From NCBI RefSeq assembly GCF_019112545.1, contig NW_025064885.1:1-64000 (forward strand): a stretch of DNA of 64,000 nucleotides. Direction: 5' to 3'. This document shows positions 11,655-24,463 of the stretch, piece by piece. Source of the stretch: Guyanagaster necrorhizus (taxonomy: Eukaryota; Basidiomycota; Agaricomycetes; Agaricales; Physalacriaceae). The notes beneath the pieces were generated by a model. That model saw nothing but the letters and a program-made list of their open reading frames with translations. It was not told where the DNA came from and did no database searches. The first letter of the stretch is position 1. Every line of letters begins with the position of its first letter. A program made the position numbers and the translations under genes.

Positions 11655-13789
11655 TGTCTAAATTATACATGCATTTGAATATATCCAACTTTGTCACTCA
11701 ACAACAAGAATCGCCTAAGGAAAAAACTCAATCACCTATAGGCTGAACAGGAGCAGAGGGCTCCATTAATTGGCTCAAGCCATTTGACACTGAGTAGACC
11801 TGGCAAGCCATCAAGGATGCAAAGAACAAGACTGCAGCAAAAGCCATACTCAAGAATTGGGTTCACAAGACCTGAGCTGAAGAAGTAGTTGACAAGATAA
11901 TAAAAGAAATATGAAAGGCCAAATATTGTCAAGCCCTAGAATGGCTTGATGAACTCTGAGGACCACAGAAGTTTATTCAACAGTCCAAAACTCCAGGCTG
12001 AGACCTCTTGGCCAAAGCTCAAATCGAGATGCTTATATCTCAAAGCACTTATGCAGTCACCATGCTGATTGATAGCAGGTACACTGGCAGCTCAATCAAC
12101 TGTGCTTTTATCACTAAATATTACCTTTCTACCTGAGCTACTGCAGCCCTGATACTGATCTATAACACAGACAGCACTAAGAACCAAGCTGGTTTAATCA
12201 CTGAGTTTGTTGAGCTCAGGCTCACAATCAGAGATCATTCTGAAAGAATCGACTTGGCTATTACCAATCTAGGAATCAAGAAAATTTTTCTTGGTTATGA
12301 CTAGCTGATTTGTTATAATTCATTAATCAACTGAAAGACCAGTTGAATCATATTCATCTAATATCAGTGCTGGAAGATTCCATTCAAGTTACCCAATGAA
12401 GATCTCAAAGACCAGTGAGATGAAGAGATAGAGGATGGTGAGATGATTCTTGCCATAGATCTGCAAAAGGCTATTCATATTCAGATTATGCATCATACCA
12501 ACAATCTGACCATGAAGGCCAATGCAAAGAAGGAGAGCAAGACATTTGAGGAAATGATGCCAGAGTGGGCACAAAACTACTAAAACTTATTTGACAAGGA
12601 AAGCTTCAACAAATTACTGGACCTGAAGCCATGGGACTATATGATCAAGCTAGTTCTGAATGTCAATGCTAATCTGGATTGCAAGGTTTATCCTCTTAGC
12701 AACAATGAGCAGCAAGAGCTCAATCAGTTTCTGGAGAAAAATCTCTCCAGTGGATGAATTCAACTATCAAAGTCTCCAATGGCATCCCTCTTCTTCTTCA
12801 TCAAGAAGAAGGATGGAAAACTCCAACCAGTGCAGGATTACTGAAAGCTTAATGAGATGATGATCAAAAATCACTATCCACTTCTATTGATCTCTGAACT
12901 AATGGACAAGCTCTGTGGCATCTGATACTACACCAAACTGGATGTCTGTTGGAGCTACAACAATGTGCACATCAAAAAAGGTGATGAATGGAAGACCACC
13001 TTCCACACTAACCAAGGGCTCTTTGAGCCCATGATCATGTTCTTTGGCCTCACTAACTTGCCAGCAACCTTTTAATAGATGATAAATGATATATTCAAAG
13101 ACTTTATCACCACTGGAAAAGTCACAATTTACTTGGATAACATTCTCATCATGTCCAAAACACAAGAAGAACACTAAAAGCTAGTTCATCAAGTACTAGC
13201 CCTAATGAGGAAACACTGATTGTTCCTCAAAGCTGAGAAGTGCAAATTCGAGGTACTTGAAACCAAGTATCTTAAGGTCATCATCAGTGAAAGAAGCATT
13301 CAAATAGATCCTGTCAAGGTGATGGAAATAACCAAATGGCCAGAATCCACTAAGAAAAAGGAGTTACAATCCTTTTTGGATTTCACCAACTTCTATAGGC
13401 AGTTCATCTGAGTCTATAGTAAGATAGTCTGACTAATGATCCAGCTGACCAGTAATACCCTATAGATCTGAGGCTCATCTCAGCAAGTGGCATTCAATGA
13501 CCTCAAATGATGACTAGCAGAGGATGTGATACTAACTATTCTGACACAGGATGAAAGGTTCTGCATTGAGGCTAACTCAAGCAAAGACACTATTGGTGCT
13601 GTTCTCTCTTAGGAATAAAAAGGTTGATAGCACTCAGTTGTATTTCTATCCAAAGCACTAATCATCACAAAATGCAACTATAAAATATATGACAAGGAAC
13701 TTCTTGCAATAATGCTCACCCTGGCCAAGTGGTGGCATTATCTCATTAGATTGGTTTAGACCTTTGAAATCTGGACTGATCACTAAAAC
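11655..13789 (+). pseudogene. pol: E3 Pol part 1 (protease, RT, RNase H)
   Basis: Starts in the pol linker (LKPFDTE near 11775). The protease site reads DSR instead of DSG (near 12070). The RT core has FFFIKKKDGKL near 12790 and YLDN instead of YLDD near 13133. RNase H has YDKELLAIM near 13690 and FEIWTDH just before E4. Numerous stops, many of them TGA. Interrupted by E4 at 13789; the last five bases (aaaac) are duplicated at 22202-22206. Confidence 0.78.
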
Positions 13790-14305
13790 TGTTATGATTT
13801 TCCTATTTTCTTTTTCTTTTTTCTTGGAAATGACCCCTATCTCTGCTTAGTCAGGGTGTTTAGGCTGGTGCTTAGGACCATGAGAAAGCTTGGTCAGCAA
13901 CCCAGTCAGTCATTCTCCTAGCACAATGCTGTGTGCTATGAAGGGAGAGACAATATCCCTTTTGTCCTCAAACTGCGACACAGCAGTAACAGCATACAGC
14001 AGGACAATAGCTTTTGTGGAGAGACTGGCAACAGCAGGGGAAACAGCACAACAGCAAGACAACAGCTTTTGTGAACATTTATTTATAGTACAATAACAGA
14101 ACAGTATATAAATAGTATAGCTCTCACTGTAATACCCCAGCTTCAAGCTAAAGTTTATTCTCTACCATCCTATCTCGAGTGACTTGCAATGCCTTGACCA
14201 CACACCTCTGTTATCACATCAGTGAACTCAGTCGGATATACCTGAAGTATGAGGTACCGAACTGTTTATCATGTGGTAATAGTCACGTGGAGTTTGGGCT
14301 TAACA
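13790..14305 (+). repeat. E4 5' LTR (516 bp)
   Basis: TGTTATG...TTAACA. TATA box TATATAAATA near 14105; 34 bases after its first T lies AGCTTCAAGCTAA, the presumed RNA start. Differences from the 3' LTR look like transitions, many showing TG in one copy where the other has CA, the two decay products of an original CG. Confidence 0.92.
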
Positions 14306-14306
14306 A

Positions 14307-14319
14307 TTAGCTCAAAGCT
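14307..14319 (+). promoter_or_regulatory. E4 primer-binding site (self-priming type)
   Basis: TTAGCTCAAAGCT begins one base after the LTR. It pairs with the presumed RNA start AGCTTCAAGCTAA except at two adjacent positions, where one partner has TG and the other CA, as expected if both descend from CG. No TGG start as needed for a tRNA 3' end. Confidence 0.6.
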
Positions 14320-14361
14320 TCTTGCTTCCCTTTCTCAGGCCCAACCGTGCTGAGAAACTGA

Positions 14362-15606
14362 ATGCCCTCTGCCTTAAATCCATCAGACCCGAACTTTACT
14401 CATGAGTTCTTCAAACTCTTGGCTTCTATCATAGGAACCTTGATTAGTTTATTGATGATCATACAGCTGTGCCATGGATGCCAATCTATTACTGCCTGGG
14501 CCATCCAACACTACCAAGAGTTCCAGCGCATTCGCACAATCCTCTGAAATGTCACACCAGACCTCCCTCTCCATGACATCCCTGCCTCTGTCCAAAACTC
14601 CATCTGACACCCCAAAGAAACAGAAGACGAGCCTGAGCGCTCGACTGAAAGGCATTCTAGGGAAGAGGAGCAGCAGCAGCGGCAATACAAATACCCTCCA
14701 AGACCCTCATCAGCAATCATCTGAGACCCTGGAAACCCTTGGGCTACAGGGTTTCGACAAACCTGATCTGACACCCCCATCCCCTCCTCTAAGCACAGCA
14801 TCACTGCATCAAGAACAACCGTTGCCCAGTCTGGAATTGGGCACCGGGCTAGAGACTCCCTGGATGCTATTTGGATGGCTCCAGACACCAGAAGTACCAC
14901 AAGGAGCAGTGGAAGGGGAACAAGGGTCAGTAGTCCTGACCCCTTCTTTGACAACACCAACAGAGACGAGGTCCACTATTGGCAAGCAGCATCAAGAGCG
15001 GCCGGAAGACTGGAACAAGAGCGAGGAGGAGCCCCATGCCTACCAAGATGTGGTCCAGTGGTACCAAACCCAATACGGCCAACCCCCCAGTCCCTTACTG
15101 ACTTTCTCAATGCTTCTGACTTTTCATTCTGGGAACCAGCCTCTCCCCCCAGCGACTCCGACCCCTGGACAGAGTCACTCACTGAGACTATCCATGCCGA
15201 CGACTACCACTGCTGGCAGTCACCATTCCTTGATGATGACCGCCCACTATCATACAGGACAGACACTATCGCCAAAACTGATAATATCTCCATCTGGGGA
15301 GATGGGATACTGCCAGCCCTTGGATCAATCGGGAGTGACAATGAACATATTGACCCCACCAGGGTCCTCAGGAGGGTTCTCAATAGACCTATCGCTGCTC
15401 TCTTTCTTTGCCCTCGCTTCTATAGGAACTTCTGCCGGTATTGCCGAGCAGTGGTGCCGCCAGCAGAAGGAGAAGAGGAGCAGCCCAACCGGGAGCCTAC
15501 TCCTCGACCCAGATCCGACGACACTGAGTCAAGCACTCAGCCCCAGCCTACCTGCCCTGGAAACCTTTGGCCAGCAAGGCAGTTCCCTCTTCGAGGGGAC
15601 CACTGA
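14362..15606 (+). pseudogene. E4 ORF1, overlapping membrane-helix protein
   Basis: 415-codon frame from the first ATG of the element (MPSALNPSDPNFTHEFFKLL) to TGA 15604-15606. N-terminal hydrophobic helix LLASIIGTLISLLMIIQLC; central HRARDSLDAIWMA equals NHARDSLDAAWMA of E9. The C-terminal YRTDTIAKTDN and FLCPRFYRNFCRYC blocks match E8 or E9. It has about four internal TGA stops in the first third, then a 243-codon open stretch from 14875. Overlaps gag in the +1 frame from 14573 onward. Function unknown. Confidence 0.68.
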
Positions 15607-17356
15607 CAAGGGGGTCGAAGGGGACGACAAGGCTAAGAAGGAGGACCAAGGAGGCCGAGCAGTGGACCCCATCCTTGAGTGGAGAAGTATCGTCAGTATC
15701 ACCATGCACTAAGAACAGGAGAAGAAACAACAAGAACGAGAGGTATGGGAGGAGAAGTTTATTCATCTATATCAGGAGCAGATAGCCAAATTGTGGAGGG
15801 ACGATCTTTGGCTATGATTGTCCTTAGGATGAAGGTACACTGCCGCTGATCCCATTGAACAGGAAGAGATTTTACAGTATGCTGTGATGGAGCACACTAT
15901 TTTTAATTTCAATCAGCAATATTTACATTATCAGATAATGGCGATGCCACTGTATTGACCAAGGTTCAGCAAATGAGAAGCACCAATACTGTGGATGCCA
16001 AGCATGATGCCGCCCAAAATGGCAAACACAGCAACCTCAATTCGAACAGCGACATCAAGATACTCGCTTGCCACATTGGCCATCTGCAGTATGGCATCTC
16101 AGCTGACCTGGTCCTATGCACAGCCGAGGATTTATCACCTAAATCCCTGGACCAGCACAGGAAGCTGACTACTGGGAGGATAACTGCCATCTGATGAGAC
16201 AACTAGATCGGTACCTACCGATGAGAAGAAGGATGACCCTGAAGCAATGGCATAGGGGTGGACCATCAAAGATGGGCAGATCATCTGAAAGGAAGGACTG
16301 CCAACTCCAAGAAGCCCCATAGCCAATGACAGGTCCTTGCATTCTTTTTCAGGACCCCTGATGGATTGGGCTGATCCTTCTAGAGGGGAACTCCCAAATC
16401 CAATGTCGCCTCTTGATCCGAAGGCACATATACTAAACGTCAGACTGACACTCGGGCGGAAGCCTCTTCCCTTTAAAGGGGCTTCCAATGATATCAACCG
16501 CTTTCTTATGGACTGCAACTAATACTTTCAAGTCTTTGCCTCGTACTTCCTTCATGACATGTACAAGGTAAATTACGCCACCACCTACTTTGAAGACAAA
16601 GCCAAAGTATGGTGAGTACTACTGGCCCCTAACTTCTGGTTGACCACCTGACAACATAATCGGTACTCTGTCTGGCAAGTACTAAAGCAGATGATCCATG
16701 ACAAGTTTACAGACCCTGCCGTATAAGAAGTCCACAAATCAAAGATGAAGGAATACAAGATGGGTGACAAAGCGGCATCTGACTACTTTGACGAATTGGA
16801 GCAGCTCGGAAAACTGGCCGGAATATGGGAGGATACAGCAGACTCAGGTCAGATAGTCAAGTATATGAAGTGGGGAGTGCCACCTCATTACTTGAAAACC
16901 ATCTCTGATCTCAGTCATAGCATGCCGGTCGGCTACGACAATTGGAAGTCCTGAATCACTCTGATGTGGCAGGAACAACAGCAACAGAAGGCAGAGGCGA
17001 CAAACCTGTGGGACCAACACAGGTACCAGGGACAGGGCTTGAAGCCCTCAACCTCCCATGCGACCATGTCTGCCAGGCCTGGCAGTTCAGCCCCAACTTC
17101 TCAAAACGATGGGAAGCAAACTGGTAAGGGCCCAAGTACCAGAATGGGCAAGCAGATCGATGTGGATTGCCTCAAGAAGGAGGGTAAGTGTTTCAACTGT
17201 GGCCAACCAGACCACATGGCATGAAACTGTCTGGAGAAGAAGAACAAACACATGCAGGAGGACATCAGGGCACAGATCGCCGAGTTAATGAAGGAAGACG
17301 ATAACCTTGGAGAAGACGACAAACTCAAGGAGGTAAAAGGTGAGGCTGAGCAGTGA
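14573..17356 (+). pseudogene. gag: E4 Gag with long N-terminal extension
   Basis: Starts at the second ATG (14573, MTSLPLSKTPSDTPKK), +1 relative to ORF1, and is open to TAA 15710. It then continues in the same frame with scattered stops through the EVWEEKFIHLYQEQ block, the capsid region (PFKGASNDINRFLMDCN near 16470, KMKEYKMGDKAASDYFDELE near 16745) and the zinc knuckle CFNCGQPDHMA-stop-NC near 17190. Ends at TGA 17354-17356, which overlaps the pol frame. The extension is rich in Pro, Ser and Thr. Inactive by stops only; I noticed no frameshift. Confidence 0.78.
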
Positions 17357-20300
17357 GTGATTCCACTGACTCGGCCAAACGACTGGAGAACAGGTCACAA
17401 ACTGCTGGACAGATTGATATTTTATCTTCTGTAGTATCACCCTCTATGACTAAATTATACATGCATTCAAATATACCTGACCTTATTATCCAACACTCAG
17501 AATCGCTTAAGGAACTATCTAAAAAACCTACAACTCAAGCGCCGACGAAAGGCTGAAGAGGGGCAGAGAGCCCCAAAGATGTGTCTTTGCCAAGAGTTTC
17601 TTAAACTAAAAATATAAAACAGACTCAACTGCCTTTGGGCCAAACAGGGGTAGAGAACCCTCCAGATTGGCTAAAGCCATTCGATACCGAATGGACTTGG
17701 TGGGCCATCAAGGATGCCAAAGACGAGACAGCAGCAAAGGCCGTACTCAAGAACTGGATACACAAGTCCTGAGCTGAGGAAATAATCGACGATATGATCA
17801 CTGGCATGTGAGTTGCAGAACAATGCCGCACTCTAGAATGGCTCGATGAATTACATGGATCCTGAAAGTTCATCTGAAGAGCCAAATCTATCGAAAAAGA
17901 TTTACTAGCCAAAGCACAGATCGAGACATTAACATCTCAATCAACCCATGCAGTCACCACTTTGATCGACAGTGGCTGCACAGGGAGTAGCATCAATCAG
18001 GCTTTCATCGACAAGCATCAATTGCCCACTCGGGCAACAGCAGCCCTCATTCCTGTCTATAACATGGACGGAACAAGGAACCAAGCCAGACTGATCACCG
18101 AATATGTAGAGCTTAGGCTCACCATTGGTGATCATTCAGAACAAATTGATCTAGCAGTTACCGACCTAGGAACCAGAGAGGTATTCCTTGGTCATGACTA
18201 GCTGATCTGACACAATCCGCTAATCAATTGGAAAACTAGACACATCATCTTTGCTCGATGCCATTGCTGGAAAATTCCATTTGAATTACCGGATGAAGAT
18301 CCTGAGGACCGATGGGATGAAGAAATAGAAGATGGTGAGACCATTCTCACTGTCGACCTCCAAAGGGCCATTAGCATTTGTGCGATACACCATGCTAATG
18401 ACCTAGCAGCAAGAGTCAATGCTGACAAAGAGGAAAGGACATTTGAAGAAATGGTACCTGAATGGGCATGCGACTATCAGGACTTATTTGAAAAGGAGAG
18501 TTTCGATGAATTACCCAATGCAAAGCCCTGGGACCATGCTATCGAACTAATTCCTAATGCCAATGCCAACTTAGATTGCAAGTGCTATCTGCTAAGCAAT
18601 AACAAACAACAAGAACTAGACAAGTTTCTCGAAGAAAACTTATCTAGTGGGAGAATCTGACTATCAAAGTCACCAATGGCGTCACCCTTCTTTTTTGTCA
18701 AAAAGAAGGATGGGAAACTCCGACCAGTGCAAGATTACCGGAAGCTCAATAAAATGATGATCAAAAACCGTTATCTGCTTCCTTTAATCTCAGAGTTAAT
18801 GGACAAACTCCAGAGTGCGAAATATTACACCAAATTGGACGTTTGGTGGAGATACAACAATGTGCATATCAAGGAAGGAGATGAATGGAAGGCCACTTTT
18901 TGAACCAACCGTAGTCTGTTTGAACCGACGGTCATGTTTTTCGGACTAACAAATTCACTGGCGACATTCCAATGGATGATGAACAACATCTTCAAGGACC
19001 TCATCGCCACAGGGAACGTCACAATCTACCTCAACGACATACTTATTATGTCCAAAACCAAGGAAGAGCACAGAACGTTGGTACACCAGGTGCTATTCTT
19101 AATGAGAAAGCATCGACTCTTCCTCAAGGCCAAAAAATGCGAATTCGAGGTATTAGAAACAGAATACCTCAGAGTCATTATCAGTGAAGGAAGCATCTGA
19201 ATGGACCCTATCAAAATTGCAGGAGTAACAGAATAGCCAGAACCGACCAAGAAGAAGGAGTTACAATCATTCCTCAGATTTACTAACTTCTACTGCTGAT
19301 TCATCCGGGATTACAGCAAAGTAGTCCGACCAATGATGCAATTAACCAGAAATTCCTCATAGAGCTGGGAAATTTCCCAACAGGCAGCATTTGACAACTT
19401 AAAACGCTGATTAGCTGAAGATGTCATCCTGGCGATATCAAGCCAGGATGGAAGGTTCAGAGTGGAAGCCAACTCCAGTGAAGGTGCAATTGGTGCCATT
19501 CTATCACAGGAACAAGATAGCAAATGGCGATCTGTCGCTTTTATGTCAAAGACACTGACAGTAACTGAGCACAACTATGAAATCTACGACAAAGAACTCC
19601 TCGCTATAATGCTCACACTTGCTGAATGGTGGCATTACCTCATCAGAGCAAATCACACCTTTGAAATCTGGACAGATCACCAGAACCTCTGATATTTCTG
19701 ACAACCCCAAAAGCTTAATCGCAGACAAGCTAGATGGGTCACAGAATTATCAGAATACGAGTATACACTCCATCACAAAGCTGGAGTAGCAAACAAGAAG
19801 GCCAACTTCCTCAGCTGCAGAGCAGATTATAACCAAGGAGGAGATGACAACAAGAAGGTCATATTACTACGATCGGAGCACTTCTGGGCAATGATCATGC
19901 CCACAGAAGAAGAGATGCATGAATGCATCAAAAGCACCACTCGAGATCCTCACAAGTGGGATCAAAGAATCGCCCCATCACTCAACCACAAGCGAGAGCT
20001 AAAGAAGGAAGAGGGACTGATCCATTATGATAAATGAATCTATATCCTAAGGAATCAAAAACTGCGTGGTGATATCATCGCCACATATCATGATCATGTG
20101 ACCACTGGACACCCTGGGATTGCTAAAACCAAGAAACTGGTCTTGAGGAAATATTGGTGGCCCAAAATAGATTATGATATCACCCGATATGTCAAGGCTT
20201 ATGAGGTTTGCCAATGAGGCAAAACTTCAACACAACCCAGAGCCACCCCACTCTATCCAAATGAGGTCCCTTCATCACCATGGACCCACATTTCGGTGGA

Positions 20301-21648
20301 TATGATAATGGGCCTTTCTGAAAGTGATGGCTATAACACCATTATCATCATAGTCGATTGCTTCTCAAAGGTGATCATTCCAATCGCCTGTTCCACAGAA
20401 TTGACATCCAAGGGATGGGCAAAAATACTACAAGACGAGGTTTATGTGAAGTACAGCATGCTCCAAGTAGTGATTTCGGACAGAGGACCACAATTCGTCT
20501 CCAAATTCCTAGACGATTTGTATCGCCTCCTCAACATCAAAAGGAATGCCTTGACAGCATATCACCCACAGACAGACGGCCAAACAGAATGGGCCAACCA
20601 GGAAATTAAAAAGTATTTATGACTTTTCATCAGCTACTGGCAAGACGACTGGATGGAATGGCTAGCATTAGCAGCATTCCAACATAACAACAGAATTCAC
20701 ACTGCAACAGGTAAAACACCGTTCTTTGTAAATTATGGACGAAACCCACCAGTTGTGCAAACAGGATGAACCCACACAACAACACCCACTTTAATGGACT
20801 TTGCAACAATGATGACAAAGATCTATAAAGAAACAAAGGCCACCCTCGAAAAGGCTGCTTCAAGCATGAAAAAGCAGTATGACAAGCACCGATGGGCAGC
20901 ACATGAATATTCAACCAACAACAAAGTTTGGTTGGATATCATGAATCTGCATCTACCAAGGCCAAAACAAAAACTAGCAGACAAACAGACAGGCCCCTTC
21001 AAAGTCATCACTAAAATCGGCAAATCCGCATATAAGCTGAAACTTCCAGCTACCTGGAAAATTCATAATGTTTTTAACGAAACATTGTTGACACCATACA
21101 TGGCACCAGCCTTCCCAAACCAAGAACAACTGCCTCCACCTCCACCAGAACTCATCGACGATGAAGAACACTACGAAGTCGATGAGGTACTAAACCACAA
21201 AACACGAAAAGTGAAAGCATGAGGGAGAGGCATGAAAACAACTGTTGACTATCTAGTCAGCTGGAAGGGCTATGGACTAGAGTCAAACCAATGGGTCAAC
21301 AAAAAATATATGAATGCAGACGATGCCATTCGTGACTACAAACACAGGATTAACAAAGTAGACATCAAGGTGGTCATATTCAATATTATATCTGCTCAAC
21401 ATGATATGGCGACAAAAGGAAGGAAGATGATGTCTAGCCAGATATACATCAACTGACCTGCAAGCAACAAAGGCCATTTAGAAGAGGACGATGAAGATGG
21501 CAGCATGATGGATGAGCCAGAAATGGTGGGAACATATAGCGAAGAGCAATGTACCATGCCTTCGACTCATTTAAAGCCTGGCAACCAGACGGCAATGGGT
21601 CCAGCAGATCGGCCACCTCCTTCTGGGAAGGGGGGGGTTTTACCCTAA
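17353..21648 (+). pseudogene. pol: E4 Pol, full length with C-terminal tail
   Basis: One frame, -1 to gag. Protease LIDSGCTGS is intact (DSG 17968-17976). RT has [17 protein letters not shown] near 18690 and YLND at 19027-19038, so the first catalytic Asp is lost. RNase H includes VEANSSEGAIGAI, YDKELLAIM and WTDHQNL. Integrase has DDE-core residues near 20300 (SVDMIMG) and 20478 (ISDRGPQF). The chromodomain is VDYLVSWKGYGLESNQWVN near 21240. Beyond the chromodomain the frame goes on for about 100 codons, interrupted by TGA 21454, to TAA 21646-21648, a tail absent in E9. Many TGA stops. Confidence 0.8.
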
Positions 21649-21672
21649 CTTAACCATCGGGATGATGGTCTT

Positions 21673-21685
21673 AAGGAGGGGGTAA
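21673..21685 (+). promoter_or_regulatory. E4 polypurine tract
   Basis: AAGGAGGGGGTAA directly before the 3' LTR, the expected second-strand primer. About a dozen bases upstream is CCATCGGGATGATGG, a short hairpin also seen in E9. Confidence 0.75.
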
Positions 21686-22201
21686 TATTACGATTTTCCT
21701 ATTTTCTTTTTCTTTTTTCTCAGAAATGACCCCTATCTCTGCTTAGTCAGGGTGCTTAGGCTGGTGCTTAGGACTGTGGGAAAGCTTGATCAACAACCCA
21801 GTCGGTCATTCTCCTAGCATGATGCTGTGTGCTGTGAAGGGAGAGACAATATCCCTTTTGTCCTCAAACTGTGGCACAGCAGTAACAGCATACAGCAGGA
21901 CAATAGCTTTTGTGGAGAGACTGGCAACAGCAGGGGAAACAGCACAACAGCAAGACAACAGCTTTTGTGAACATTTATTTATAGTACAATAACAGAACAG
22001 TATATAAATAGTATAGCTCTCACTGTAATACCCCAGCTTCAAGCTAAAGTTTATTCTCTACCATCCTATCTCGAGTGACTTGCAATGCCTTGACCACACA
22101 CCTCTGTTATCACATCAGTGAACTCAGTCGGACATACCCGAAGTACGAGGTACCGAACTGTTTATCATGTGGTAATAGTCATGTGGAGTTTGGGCTTAAT
22201 A
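21686..22201 (+). repeat. E4 3' LTR (516 bp)
   Basis: Same length as the 5' LTR. Its terminal TG and CA have both decayed (TATTACG start, TTAATA end), which defines the ends only by alignment with the 5' copy and the target duplication aaaac. Confidence 0.9.
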
Positions 22202-22206
22202 AAAAC

Positions 22207-23961
22207 CTCTAGTACTTTCAAGTACTATAGAAGCTGAACCACTGGCAAGCCCAGTGGATTATGGAACTATCAGAATATGACTATATACTGCACTACAAAG
22301 CTAGTGCAGCCAACAAAAAGGCAGATCTGCTGAGCAGAAGAGCAGATCATGACCAAAGAGGAGATGATAATAAGGAAGTTGTAATCTTAAAGCCAGAATA
22401 TTTCCATGCAATGATCATGCCAACAGAGAAGGAAATTCATGAGTGCATTAAGAGTGCCACATGAGACACCCATAAGTGGGACCAACAAGTGGCTCTATCA
22501 CTCAACCATGAGTGGAGCATGAAGAAGGAAGAAGAGATGATCTATTATAATGGATGGATCTATATTCCTAGAGACCAGACACTTTGTGATAAGATCATCA
22601 TCATCTGCCATAACCACATGACTACTGACCACTCAAAGATCACCAAGACAAAAGAACTAGTCCTATGGGAATACTGGTGGCCTAAAATAGACCAAGACAT
22701 AGAATAATATATGAAGGCATGCAAAACTTGCCAATGAGGCAAGTCCTTCATGCAACCATGGGCCACACTGCTTCATCTGAATAAGATTCCATCATCACCA
22801 TGGACCCACATTTCAGTGAACATGATCACCAGACTATCAGATTGCAATAGCTATAATGCTATAATCATCATAGTTGATCACTTCTCCAAAGTGATCATCT
22901 TTATTATATGCTTGACAGAATTAACCTTGGAAGGATAGGTAAAAATCCTATGCGACAAGGTATATACCAAGTATGACATGTCTCAAGTCATCATCTCAGA
23001 CAGGGGATCTCAATTTGTCTCTAAATTCCTAGATGACCTATATTGACTTCTCAACATTAAGTGCAACACATTGACCACCTATTATTCTCAGACAGATGGT
23101 CAAACAGAATGGGTAAACTAAGAGATGGAGAAATGCCTTCATCTCTTTATCAACTATCACTAAGATGACTGGATAGAATGGCTGGCTTTTATTGTCTTTT
23201 AACATAACAACAGAATTCACTTGGCCACAGGCAAGACATTCTTCTTCATGAACTATAGATGACACCCTCACATCACTCAAACTGAATGTACACACACCTC
23301 CATGTCCACCTCCATAGACTTTGCCACAACCATGAAAAAAATCTATACTGAAATTAAAGTGGCCCTCAAAAAGACCACAACAACAATAAAAAAGCAGTAT
23401 GACAAGCACTGCTATATCATCTATGAGTATTCAGTCAATGATAAAGTTTAGCTAGATATGATAAATCTCCACCTCTCCTGTCTGAAATGCAAACTTGCCA
23501 ACAAATAGACAGGTCTATTCCCAATGCTAGCCAAAATCAGCAACTCCACATATAAATTATGACTTCCACTCATCTAGAAGATACATAATATCTTTAATGA
23601 GATATTATTGACACTCTACATTGCACTGGCATTCTCTAATCAGGAATGACCACCTCTGCCACCATCTGACCTGATCAATGATGAGGAATACTATGAAATT
23701 AATCAAGTATTAAACTATAAATTATGAAAAATCAAAGTGAAGGGTGATGGAATGATGATAACAGTCAACTACCTGATCAGTTAGAAGGGCCATAGACCAG
23801 AATCAAATCAATGGGTGAATGAATGACACATGAAGCAGAGGATGCAATACATGATTACAACCAGAGATATTGATCAGTTTAATAGTCAATATCTTCATAA
23901 ATCTTATGAGAAGAAGGGCAGATTATCTGCTCTGAAATGCCTAAACTTATTCCTAAATTAA
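22207..23961 (+). pseudogene. pol: E3 Pol part 2 (RNase H end, integrase, chromodomain)
   Basis: Resumes exactly where part 1 stopped (NL-YF). Contains KKADLLSRRADHDQ near 22315, the integrase zinc-binding motif H...H (HNHMTTDHSKITKTKELV near 22610) and C..C near 22720, core ISDRGSQFVSKFLDDLY near 22993 and E in QTEWVN near 23103. The catalytic first Asp region reads SVNMIT (D to N, near 22817). A decayed chromodomain (NQWVNE near 23810) is followed by a frame disturbance. The stop TAA 23959-23961 is in the position seen in relatives. Confidence 0.75.
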
Positions 23962-23994
23962 GCCATCAGGACAATAGTCTTAAGGAGGGAGTAA

Positions 23995-24463
23995 TGTTAT
24001 GATTGTTTCACATTTTTATCTTTTATTTGAGGGACTGACTCCTATCTTTGCTTAGTCAGGGTATTTAGCCAGTGCTTAGAACTATAGGACAGGCTTAATC
24101 ATTACAACAATGCCTAGTTGGTTATTGTCCTTCGATGCAATAGTTACTGCTCAATAACAGACAATATTCTTTTGTAGGTAGTTTAATGACATTGGACAAA
24201 ATGCTCTATAATGCCGGGATGCACAATTAGGTAGTTATATCTTTAGATAGATGATGACTAGTATATAAGTAGTGTAGCTCTTGCTGTAGTATCTCCAGCT
24301 TTAAGCTAAAGTTTATTTCTTCACTATCTTATCTTGAGCTAATCTAAAGACCTTATGATACAGAGTCATATAACATATTCAGTGAACTCTGACATCATTG
24401 CTCAAAGTGCAAGGCAGTATCAGTTTATCATGTGTTTAGGTCACATGTCATTTGAGCTTAACA
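23995..24463 (+). repeat. E3 3' LTR (469 bp)
   Basis: Preceded by purine tract TAAGGAGGGAGTAA; starts TGTTATG and ends CTTAACA. Closest in length to the E1, E5 and E7 LTRs (468-471 bp). Its end coincides exactly with the start of truncated E5 LTR sequence, so E3 appears inserted in that LTR. Confidence 0.88.

Larger units (their letters stand above)
13790..22201 (+). mobile_element. E4: complete chromovirus with paired 516-bp LTRs
   Basis: 8412-bp insertion with LTRs 13790-14305 and 21686-22201 of equal length and target duplication aaaac (13785-13789 and 22202-22206). Internal order is primer site, ORF1, gag, pol and purine tract. Intermediate decay: many CpG sites remain, but all genes have stops. 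It sits inside the RNase H part of E3, hence is younger than E3. The LTR type resembles E8 and the solo LTR at 40515. Confidence 0.93.
11655..24463 (+). mobile_element. E3: chromovirus copy, pol plus 3' LTR, interrupted by E4
   Basis: The plus-strand sequence starts at the beginning of pol directly after P1, is split at the RNase H region by E4 (13790-22201) and resumes at 22207 through integrase and chromodomain to a complete 3' LTR. Its gag and 5' LTR are missing. E2 supplies gag and a first partial pol upstream of P1, so E2 plus E3 form a chimera with protease to RNase H twice. Confidence 0.8.

Noticed and set aside
14511..14960. 149-codon minus-strand ORF with hydrophobic start
   Set aside because: Antisense to E4 ORF1/gag; not kept in frame in E8 or E9 as far as I can see.
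13790..22201. Classical RIP (CpA to TpA) as the cause of decay
   Set aside because: LTR pairs show changes at CpG on both strands; CpA sites are not selectively lost in the E9 pair.
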